Shown here piece after piece: positions 50,001 through 62,000 of a stretch of 64,000 nt of DNA. Below the pieces are notes generated by a model. It had not been told where the DNA came from. It worked only from the letters and a program-made list of their open reading frames with translations, and did no database searches. Source of the stretch: Stomoxys calcitrans (taxonomy: Eukaryota; Arthropoda; Insecta; Diptera; Muscidae); assembly GCF_963082655.1 (NCBI RefSeq), contig NC_081553.1, forward strand, positions 194,311,373 through 194,375,372, given 5' to 3'. How positions within the stretch are numbered: the first letter of the stretch is position 1; every line of letters starts with the position of its first letter. A program made the position numbers and the translations under genes.

Positions 50001-53000
50001 CACCTGCTTAATGGACCCGTCGTCCATAACCCTAGGTCGAATACCCAAGCATACCCTAAGGACCTCACGCTCCCACATCCTAAGCCTTTCTATCTGGGGT
50101 GACGAAATCCCATACCATATAGGAAAGGCATAGGATATGATAGGTCGGATCACTTGGCGATATATAAGTTGCCGATCCGTAGGGGAGAGATCTCCTCTTA
50201 TAGCCAAAAGCCCATGATAAGCGAAATACAATCTCTTGGCTTTGGACAGAATGTAGTCAACATGCCTCACAAAACCGAACTTACCATCGAAGATGATGCC
50301 AAGATATTTGATAGACTCAGAGAGAGCAATCACCTCCCCACCAAAACTCGCAACGTGATAATACCTCTTAAAAATAGGGTAAAATGCCCATGCACGACCC
50401 CTCAACACCACAGCCGAGCACTCGGACCCATTCAAAACAAGCCTCCATGGAGTGAAATAAGAGAATAGCTTGTCCAGGTAAAAATTCAATCGAGCTGTCA
50501 CGGTACTCGCCCTAGGGCCATTAAAGGCCAACATCAGGTCATCGGCATTAGCAAGCATAAGTCCCCCATGCGGCGGAACAGGAATGTCGCTATTGAATAC
50601 ACTATATAAAGTCGGCGGGCCAGGAAGAGACCCCTGGGGGACTCCCGCCAAAACAGGGCGCCGCGTAGATAACTCCTCCCCAACCCTCACCATAAAGGAA
50701 CGGCCCTCTAAAAAGCCAGAGACCAGCCTACTGACCTGTCTACCAAAACCAAACCTTCAAGTTAAAAAAAAAAACACCGTCGTGTCCAACAGAATCAAAT
50801 GCCTTGGCAAAGTCGAGCCCGACTGCCACAGTACCATGCCTTTTATCAAAGCCACCTATAACATGGCTCGAGTATACAGCCAGAGCATGGGTAGTGGAGT
50901 TTCTCCTCTCCCTGAAGCCAAATTTAAAATCTTCTATAAAGCCTTTCTCCTCAATAATCTCCTTCATCCCATCGAGAAAGAAAAACTCCAGGAGCTTCTC
51001 AAAGGGCGACAAAATCGAGATCGGCCTGCAACCGTGACAGCTACCGTGGTTCGACCCAGGTTTCGGTATGGAAACCATCACAGCGACCTTCCATGCCGAA
51101 GGGAAATATCCAATATTGAGACAATGGTTCAACAAAATAACGAGAAAATGAAAGACCACCTCGGCAACATTTCTCAGAACAACATCAGGGAGGGGAAAAC
51201 CACCGCTAAAAATTGTTTCTGATGGTCTCGCCAGGATTCGAACCCAGGCTTTCAGCGTCATAGGCGGATATGCTAACCTCTGCGCTACGGTGGCCTCAAA
51301 GCTGTAAACAGTGCCCTATATAAAATGGTCCAAGTTTCGAAAATCCGGCCTAAGCACCGCACGCCTCTCCGGATCGGCAGACCTATGAAAAGTCCTACAA
51401 AGCCACCTTCGTTCTCGAATCAAACCTTCTATGTGCTAAGGCAGGGCGGGCATGCACTACCCGCAGACACCCTGGGAACAGAAACGCCAGTCGCCTCACA
51501 AAACACACCGCTCATACTGTCGACGCTCTCATCAATCTCCTCTATCGAATCTTTCCGGTCAGTAGGAAGAGAACAGTCACCCCAAACAAACCACCTTCCA
51601 ATAACGACCTATACCTACGAGCATAAATCCGCCCAAAGTCCAGAAAATTGCGAGGTTCCCTATCCCTCATTTCACCAACAGCAACGCGTATCCGAATAGC
51701 CCAATGATCGGACTCATAGTCAACCGTGCTACATTGACCTCCGCCTATGACACCGAACCCTTGGGTTCAAATATCTGAATATCAGAAAAAATTTCAACGG
51801 TGCTTTTTTTCACCGTTCCAAATGCACACAGAAAAGTCCTTTACATTTGTCACACACAGAATAGTCCTTTTTATTGATATGTGAAAAGGACTATTCTGTG
51901 TGCGAACCTTGAAGGGAAGTTTGATAACAAATTTTAATCAAAGTTGAGTACAGTGAAAATTTCTTAAGTGTTCTCAGTGAGAATCATTAGAAGTCATCAA
52001 TGCTGCGCAGAAGTTTGGTTTTTGCAGTTTGGTGATACTAAATCCTGAGAAGCAAGAGTAGCTATCAGTGCTGGAACTTTTCATAGCCCAGCAAATGACG
52101 TCTCTAGCGGAAAACCTTAGTGAGATAGTGGCTAATGCCTTAAATATTTGTGCTGGTAATGAAACAGCTCGGGAAAGTGAGAAAAACAGATCTATCGAGA
52201 CCGATTTTCATTATGAGAATTTAAAATTAAGATAGCTTTCCAAATAAATTGAACATAGGCCTCTATGCAAAATGTTCTCAATATCGGGTGATAATTGCAC
52301 TTTTTATGAGCTCAAGTCCTTAAATCCGGTGATCAGTGTATGTGGCAACCACATCCAAATTTTGACCTATCTGGACCAAACTTGGTAGGTAGATTTCAAT
52401 GGGCCTAACGTTGCTCACGGTGCCGAATTTCAGCTATATCGGTATAAAAACGCCCTTTTTATAGGCTCAAGAACTTACATAGGGAGTTGGGTATACAAGG
52501 CAGCTGCATCCAAACATGATCCGATGCGAACCATCAGTTTACAGTAAATTTGACTTTTATTGGGCCGTCCGGTCTAGATGGGGTCTATATGAAGGTATAG
52601 TCCGATGTCCCAACATCCCACTTATTCTGCCTGTGGCCTTCCAGACCATTCTACACAATCTGTGAACATTTCAAAGAAGTTGGCTCAGCCATTTTTGAGT
52701 CTATATGAAACAATTGCCAGCTTTATCTCAATCTGAAACGATTTTTATTTGCTTCTCTTTCGAGACGAGCTCAATGATTGGAGATTTTTGCAATAGAAAA
52801 GGAAAGCTGGAGATCACAAAACACCAACCACTATGGGATGCGCTTCGTCATTTGACTAGAATAACTCATCGGCCATATTAGGTGTGGGAGCTTCAGGGGC
52901 CATAAATTGGTAAGACGTACTTATGTCGAATATACCGCAAAAATTTCCGATCATTGAGCTCGTCTCGAAAGAGAAACAAACGGAAAATTGTGAAATTATA

Positions 53001-56000
53001 CAATCTTCGCCGTAACAGGCAAAAAAAACATGAACATGAAGGTTCGGCAGGGTCCGGCCGGGATTCGAACCTGGACGCTCCGCGCTCCGCGCGCCGAGAG
53101 CCAATGCCGCTGTCTATCGTTGGACATCAAATGCCATGTGTATGACATGGAAGCTAAGGAGTCGTATAGAAAACAAATCTATCACTGCAAAGGATATATA
53201 TGCGGTGGAAAAGAACAGCTAATGTGAAAGTTGTTAGACTTGTGTTAGTGTCATGCTTACATCGTAAACACGTTTCCGCGGTATAGTCGGCGTCAGTGCG
53301 ACCTACCAATATATGGCCCTTAAAGCCTCCACACCTAATATTGCCTACGAGTTATTCTAACCAAATGACGAAATGCATCCCATAGTGGTTGGTGTGTTCT
53401 GATCTCCGGCTTTCCTTTTTCATTGCAAAAATCTCTAATCATTGAGCTCGTCTCGAAAGAGAAGCGCCCTTACAGGAAAATTTTTTTCCAAAATCAATTT
53501 CGTGTGTCCTTGGGCAAAAAAATGGTTATCGGACAACAAATGTATGACCAGTATTTTGATAACAATATTACATGGACCGACAGGCAGACGGATATAGGCA
53601 TATACATAGATAAATCCAATCAGGAGGTAATCCTTAGCCGATTGATGTACATAGCTCTTCTCCTTCTTAGCTTTGCAATCACCTGCACAAAATTCTAATA
53701 CCCCTTTCTATAGTAGTGGTGTTGGGTATACAGATGCCTACAAAGTACTTCACTGCGTATGAGCAACATTTACAACATAAATATGACGTATACGTGCCAA
53801 TGAACATGAAACTGAAAAGCTTTTAGGTGGTGAAGATTTGTACAAAGTTCTACAAAACAGAAACACAAGAAGTTAGAAACACAAGACGACATAAAGCTGT
53901 TGAATAGCAGTTCTTCAACCACAGCCCCAATATGAAAATCATTAAATTCAAGATCTTAATCATAACAAGCATGGGAAAACTTTGTTAATGTTAAGCTGCA
54001 AAAGACACCAAAATCTTTGACATTAATTATTTTCAAAGAAATCAAAATGTTACAAATTGGTGGTAAGTTATGCCTCAAGAAGCCAAGTTAGTAGGAAACT
54101 AACTTAGCTAGAGCTAATTAGAAAGTCGGATATTTACCACGGGTAAAAACAGAAAGTATAGATTCAGATTTTATCTTCATACAAAACATTTTCAATGGAA
54201 GACCGTCCCGTCAAGTAAAAAAACAAAAATTTACTCATAGATATCATCTTTAGCGGGGACAAACGTAGCATTGTTTAAAAATCTTAATCCTGACTATGGT
54301 CCGGATTCTGCAGATAAAGCTCCACTATTGTCAGGCTGCTTCGGCGGCACTAAAGGTCCTTCTGATGACGGGAGAATTTGACGTGGTTCTTATCCAGGAA
54401 CCATGGATGTGTGGAGGAATGGTGCATGGACTAAGTATTCCTGGATTAAAACTACTCAAGAGTACAGGGAATGGGAGAGTCAGAGCCCGTATTCTTGCAA
54501 AGGGTAGTTATAATGTTTTTCTTTTTCCGTCGATAAGCACTGAAGATTTAGTAGTAGCCAGCCTTGAAATAAATAAGTCTAGTTACTGGCTGGCTTCCCT
54601 ATGTATGGCATACGATTCAGAGATGCTACCTTCAAGCCTTAAGTTGCAGGAAGCGATGCTAATGCACATCACCTGATATGGGGAAGTTCGGATATCAACG
54701 AAAGGGGTGAGCTGCTTATCGAATGTATTATAAGTTGCAATCTGGAAAATTTGTTATAAAGCGGATAATACAACCTGCCAGCAACAGGCAGGAGGTAATA
54801 AATGTAACCTTTGTATCAGAGGATACAAGTGGAAGGATATTCGACTGTGAAGTGTTGAATGACTACAGCTTCATTGATCACATGTCTTGGAGAGGATGCT
54901 GCAGAAAAGTCGTTCGACTACACAGAAAAAAGGCGAATTGGGATACATTTTGGTACACATTCTGTACTACTATCCCTTCTGTATCGGAAAAGTAAGTGGA
55001 AACTGCGAAGGACATCGATAAAATGGACAAGCAGATCACTAAGGCCCTGAATGACTCGCTTGCCTCAGCATGTCCTAGAGCCAAACCAGGGGGCAAACAG
55101 CGGCCGTCATGGTGGACTTCAAAACCTGATTGGTCTAAGGAAGGGTTGCAGAAGGCTCTTCAACAGGGCGAAAGCTACAAGAGCACCATAGGATGGGCAC
55201 ATCTTTAAGGCTGAGCTAAGAAGTCTACTAGGGCGAGCTGAGAAAGGCGGAGAAGAAATCCTGGGTGGAATCTATCAGCTCATTGAAGGTTACATCTAAG
55301 TCCTCTAGGCTAAGGAAGATCCTATCTTCGAAAACTATTACGGTGGAATATATTAAGAAGTCGGAGAATGTATTGACAATGCCTAGTGAGGAAACACCAG
55401 AACTACTCTTGGGTACAGATTTCCCGGTAAACTCTCCAATGAATAAAGAGGCACCAGAAGAGATTGTCACTGATATGCATTCATAGGAGGCAGTGGGGGA
55501 AATTGTGTCTGAGTCGAAAATCCTTTGGGTGATAAAAAGTTTCGACTTCTTTAAGTAACCAGACCCCGATGATGTATCACCGGTTGAATTACAAACTGTA
55601 TCCAACAGACTGACTCCTTGGCTTAGGGAGATATTCTCTGCTTGTATCAGCATGTTACCTATACCTGTATGATGGAGGGACACATAGGTCATTTTCATTT
55701 CAAAAGCAGGAAAACCTTAGCACACCAGAAGAGATTGTCATTGATATGCAATTGGGGAAATTGTGTCTGAGTCGAAAATCTTTTGGGTGATAAAAAGTTT
55801 CGAGTCCTTTAAGTCACCAGACCCCGATGATGTATCACCGGTTGAATTACAAGCTGCGTCCAACAGACTGGCTCTTTGGCTTAGGCAGATATACTCTGCT
55901 TGGATATGAGATACAAAGGTCATTTTCATTTCAAAAGCAGGAAAACCTTAGCACACGAAGGGGAAAGATTTTCATCCTATTAGTCGGTCATCCTTTATGC

Positions 56001-59000
56001 TGAAGTTTTTAGAGTGCTTAGTAAATACATATCTTAGGGCAAAGATCTTTGGAGATCGCCTGTCTTAGCAATACCATGCATATAGTAAGGACAAGTTCAC
56101 TGAAACACCCCTCCAAGAGCCCCGCGCCTGCATAAAGCGTTCTCTTACTGTCAAGAAATACACAATGGTACCATTTCTGGACATAAAAGGGATGAGGGAG
56201 CTGGAGTTTATAGGCATATGCCGAAAGAAAGTTTATTATTTGCAGTACGGCATGCTTAGGATCTGTAACTTTGAAGAGAGGTTAACAGAGGAACACTTTA
56301 AGGAAGTGTACTGTCTTCTCTACTTTGGACTAGATTGTATCTGGAAGAAAAGGGTGTAAAAGTGGTCGTGGATGCTGATGACGAGGCTATTGCAGCTTGG
56401 AGAATGTTTCCCAACACTCTTAGAGATAAACTTGAGGAAGCTCTAAGTGCTACAGCGAAGTGAGCTACCGATAGTTGTCCAGGCGTAAATCGGAAATAGT
56501 TCTTTTAAGCAGGAGAATCAAGTTACCTACAGTGGCATCTCTTCTTGGGAGGAGAGAATGTTCCATTAGCTGAAAGCTCAAAATACCAGCAAAAGCTGAA
56601 CAGGAAATTAAACTTCAAATCCAACAGGGGAAAGGGCAATAAAGGCAACTCTTGCCCTATACACCTACCAGAGAACCATTGGCATAAGTTGGGGGTTTAA
56701 ATCGCGTGCCATTCACTGGATATATACTGCAGTTGTTGGAACCATAATGCTATATGGTGTTGTGCTCTGCAGGATGGCGATTCAAAGTGTACCACTATTC
56801 CTGATGGAACCGATTGGAACTACCATATATTGGGTTGGCCAAAAAGTGTAAAAAAAAGTATATTTGATCAAAGTTCATTCTAAGTTTTATTAAAAATGCA
56901 TTTACTTTCTTTTAAAAAATCCGCAATTACTTTTTGGGCAACCCAATACCTGGTAATATAAGTTATATAAACTTCTATATGGATGGTTCCAAACTAGACG
57001 ACCAGATGGCCTTTGGGGTGTACTCTAAAAAACTACGACTGGTCATATCGAGAATATTACTCACTGAATGCCACCGTAGCCCAGCGTTTGGCATACCCGC
57101 CTATGACGCTGAACCCTTGGGTTCGAATCCTGGCTAGAACATTATAAATATACAACATCATCAGAAGGAGTTCCATTTTAGGTTCTCACTTCTTTGAGAT
57201 ATTGTCAGATTTAGGGGATGTAAATATTCGAAAGTTGTTGGGCTTTTTAAAACGATCTGAATGGTTCAACGGTAGGAACTAGGAGGCATTTCCTTCCTGC
57301 TCCTGTTCATGGGGTACCACAATAAGTGATTCTGATAGTAGACTGCACTTGACCTAACACTGGGTATAATATTGAGTTGCCCAAAAAGTAATTGCGGATT
57401 TTTTAAAAGAAAGTAAATGCATTTTTAATAAAACTTAGAATGAACTTTAATCAAATATACTTTTTTTCACTTTTTTTCTAAAGCAAGCTAAAAGTAACAG
57501 CTGGTAACTGACAGAAGAAAGATTGCAATTACAGAGTCACAAGCTGTGAAAAAATTTGTCAACGCCGACTATATGAAAAATCCGCTATTACTTTTTGGGC
57601 AACCATAGTTGAAGCCGTGGTTTATTGGAGCGTATGTGTGATATTACCATATTTGGTATTCATCATACGCAGGGATGGTCCATTTTACTCTAGTACAGTG
57701 ATGTGTACACTAATCCATATGAAAATAAAAAATTGTGCTTGTATGAGGGGCAGTAAATTCCGACAATCAAACAAATACAAAATAACAACAATAACAACAA
57801 TGCGTCTACCGAACACAGGCACACGAATTGCCTTCACTATCCGTGTGTTTTTGATCGTTGTTCCAATGCCCGCGGGCAGTAAAATGCCGTTTATTCTAGA
57901 AATACCATCTGAAATCTCTTTTCTTTCATTTTCAGGTTTGTTATCTGCTAAAAAAGTCTCTACAATCTGAGGTTTGGTTAAGCTGGGCCTTGCAGATAAC
58001 CCAACTTTATAATAAATGTCGAAAACCTTTGCTGGTGGAAGATGTGGGCGACAATGGAGAGGCAAAAAAATCCGCCGATGAACAACTAAATGCCAATATA
58101 TGCAGTAATATGTATCCCGCTCTATTGCTGCCCTATAAATCCATAGACTTTCCATATGTGCTGCAGGTAAGCTTGAGTTAAAAGAGAAATCCCCGTAAGC
58201 ATAAACAAATTACAGTCCCTTTTTATTTCCCTTTAGCTGGCTGCCCAACAACGCATTGAACAAAACTCTTTGGATCTCATGTTTGGCCTCTTCAATATGG
58301 GTGACCAAGAAGCGTGGCGTGATAATACAGCCAGTGAGTCGAATTGTTCTAGCTTGGAGATTTTGCGCATACTCACCTTAAATCTTACCGGAGATGGGGA
58401 ATTTCAACAATACTTAAATGATAATAATCGGGATTATGCAGCCTTGGCCTTAGATACCGATGGCGCCCGATCATGCAGTGCCCAGCGTGGTTCTACGGTC
58501 ACCTTGCGCAGTAAACACATTGAGTATTTTTTGCAGACTGAACGAAGCTTTGTGGCACAATTCATACAGAAGGCTTTCGATATATGTCCGACAATATTTG
58601 GTAAGCAAAAAGGTGGGGTGTGTTTTTTTAGACATGTGGTTTTTCATGAAGCATCCAGAACATGATGTGGTGGCTAAGAATTCAGGTTGTTTTTTTTTTA
58701 TAAATTTAAGGGTTAAGCATTTTGTTTTCAAAAAGATTTTGGACAATGCCGATGTTCTCACACTTTTGGCAGCCTATTAGGCCGTATGTCAGCAATTAAT
58801 CTTCGCTTTGGGTTGCCCAAAAAGTAATTGCGGATTTTTTAAATGCATTTTTAATAAAACTTAGAATGAACTTTAATCAAATATACTTTTTTTTACACTT
58901 TTTTTTCTAAAGCAAGCTAAAAGTAACAGCTGATAACTGACAGAAGAAAGAATGCAATTACAGAGTCACAAGCTGTGAAAAAATTTGTCAACGCCGACTA

Positions 59001-62000
59001 TATGAAAAATCCGCAATTACTTTTTGGGCAACCCAATATATAAAAATCAATTTGTGTTTGTTTGTTTGTTTTGTCTGTTCCATATAGACTCAAAAACGGC
59101 AGAACCGGAAAATTTTTTGAAAATTTCACAGATGGTGCATTATGATGCCGTGGCGAAAATAGGGTACTACGTTTTTTGATATCTGAAGGGGGGAACGGAC
59201 CCTCCCCTTTACCCTAATTTTCAGAAACGCCCCAACTCCAAAACCTACCAAATATACGTAAAGAGTCCAATCACGACAATATGGGACTCAAATGAAAGGT
59301 ATTTAAGAGTAGAAAACGTATATGATATCCAATTGTCGGACCAAGTGTTTGGGGGACCACCCCAACCCCCAAAACACCCCTAAATCGGACATATTTACCG
59401 ACCATGGCTATATGGGACTCAAATGAATGGTATTTGCGAGTAGATTACGAATTTGATATTCAAATGTGGGACCAAGTTTCTGGGGGTCCACCCCTTCCTC
59501 AAATCACCACGCAATCAGGCAATATGGGGCAATATGATCATGGCAATATGGGGCTCACATAAAAGGTATTTGAGTGTAGAATACGAATCTGATATTCAAA
59601 TGTTGAACCAAGTCTTTGGGGGAGCCGACCCTCCCCAAAAACAACCCCTAAAGGGGACAACTTTACGACCATAGCAATGTGGGGCTCAAATGAAAAGTCT
59701 ATGGGAGTAAAGCTCGAATCTGATATCAATATTCCTCCCCAAAAATACTCCTAAAGGGGACACATTTACGACCATAGCAATATGGGGCTCAAATGTAAAG
59801 CCTTTAGGAGTAAAGCTCGAATCTGATATCAATATTCCCCCCCACCCCCCCCCCCCCCCCAAAAAAAACACTCCTAAAGGGGACACATTTACGACCATAG
59901 CAATATGGGACTCAAATGAAAAGTCTATGGGAGTAAAGCTCGATTCTGATATCAATATTCGGGAAAAAGTGTTTTTGGGCCACCCCACCCCCATAAAACC
60001 ACCCAAATAGGACGTATTTGCTGAGCATTGCAATATGGGGCTCAAATGAAAAGTCTTTAGGAGTAATGCTCAAATCTGATAACAATATTCGGGAAAAAGT
60101 GTTTATGGGCTACCCCACCCCCATAAAACCACCCAAATAGGATGTATTTTCTGAGCATTGCAATATGGGGCTCAAATAAGAGGTATTTTAGAGTAGAACA
60201 AGAACCAGGGCCAAGTCACTGAGTGACCGTCCCATCTCACAAATCAGCCCCCAAAACGCTCATGTTTGTCGACTATGAAGTAGACTACGAATGTAATATC
60301 ACCATACGGGACCAACTGTCTAAGCGACGTCCCACCCGCAAATTGGACGTATTTGCTCACCATGACTATTTGGGTCTTAAAGAGAGTGGAGCCCGATATT
60401 GGTAGTTTTTAGGGCCCATACCCCAAACCGGACATATTAGCCGACTTTTGCAATAGGGGGTTTAAATAAGAGGTATTTGTTATCCAATTTTGAGGCCAAT
60501 GGCAATATGGGGTTCAAATAAATGATATTTGAGAGTAGAGCAAGATGCTGATATATTTTCAGAGCTAAGTGTTTGGGCGACCACCTCACTTCCCAAAAAA
60601 ACACCCCTAAATCGGACATATTTACCGACCATGTCAATGTGGGGTTCAAATGAAAGATATTGCGGAGTAGAGAACAAAAGTGATACCCACTTTCGGGATC
60701 AATTTTCTGGTGGATGCCTACCCTTTCCCCAAAAACACCCCACAAACAGCAATTGTTTACTGACCATCGCAATATGGGGCTCCAATAAAGGTATTTGGGA
60801 GTATAATACGAATCTCATATTCCAAATTGGGACCCTGTATTTGGGGCACCGCCTCTTCCCCCAAAACACCCCCAAATAGTAAAAACACACCGACCATGGT
60901 AATATGTGGCTCATATGAAAGGTATTTGAGATTTGAAAACGAATTTGATAAACAATTTTGGAGCCAAGGGTTTGGGCGACGCCTCATCCCATAAACTTCC
61001 CTTAGACCAATGCCAATATGGGGTTTATAAAAATGGTATTTGAGGGTAGAGCACGATTCAAATATTTTTTCAGGGCTAAGTGTCTGGGGGACCACCTCAC
61101 CCCAGAAAACATCCCTAAATTGAAGATACATATTTACTGATCTTGGCAATCTGGGGTATTTGAAAGGTATTTGGGAGTATACCACGAAATTCATACCCAC
61201 TTTAGGGTATGAACTCACCAACCGCTACCCTGGGGCACTACCAAAATCCATATGAAATGAAATCGGGCTCCAATAAAGTCTTTAAGCTGAAGTAAGTCTT
61301 TAACATCCAAACTACAATGACCTTAAACCCTCCGATATATGTGTTGTCGTTGCTATCACAAGAAGCTTAGTTGCGATCTACCAAGCCCAAAGGTTGCGGA
61401 TAGTGGAATGCTCCATACGAAGTGACTGCAATGGCAGTCGCGGACAATACTGAGTGCCTACGATGCTCGATATGACAAGGCGAGTTATTGGCGCCTTTGA
61501 ATACCCAATGGCCACCCTATTCCCACGGTGAACGGGCCTGCTTAGCAAAAATGTTGGTCTGGTTAAAAATCACATATCCTAAAAGAACACCCTCTTGTGG
61601 CATTGATTTCAACATTCACAATTGTTTTGTTTTGCTTTTACAGGTCATTCTAATCATGAAGATCTTCATGAATATGTTTTAAAGGGCATGCGTCTGATGT
61701 GGTCCTATGTGGGCATAATTTTGGATCACATTATTTTGTGGTGGATAGACACCCCCATATCTTGTTACTCTCTTACGCATGTGGATTCAATACGAAGTTG
61801 GTTATATTTGGCAAATGTCAAAGGTTTGTGGGATTTTGTTATCAAAGAGCAAATGATTTGTGTGTTTTTTTTTGTTGTTTCTTTGCAGATATACCCGAGC
61901 CTGTCTATTCTACTTTGCAGGGCATTGGTGAGATTCTAACAAATTTTGTTAGCAATAATTTGTGGGATCGTTTATTTCGTTTAACTCTCATATCGGCCAC

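Larger units (their letters stand above)
54280..57350 (+). mobile_element. LINE family C, degenerate long copy
   Basis: Endonuclease MVRILQIKLHYCQAASAAL, VVLIQEPWMCGG, SISTEDLVVASLEI (54296-54600), then RLHRKKANWDTFWYTF and GGKQRPSWWTSKPDW, an RT start region duplicated at 55490-55690 and 55730-55960, post-RT fragments near 56560-56830, RNase H start SYINFYMDGSKLDDQ (56960), and the 3' block. A MITE (56829) and a SINE (57070) are nested within it. Confidence 0.78.

Noticed and set aside
51854..51902. Rho-independent-type terminator
   Set aside because: The hairpin is in a fly intron; bacterial-type termination does not apply.
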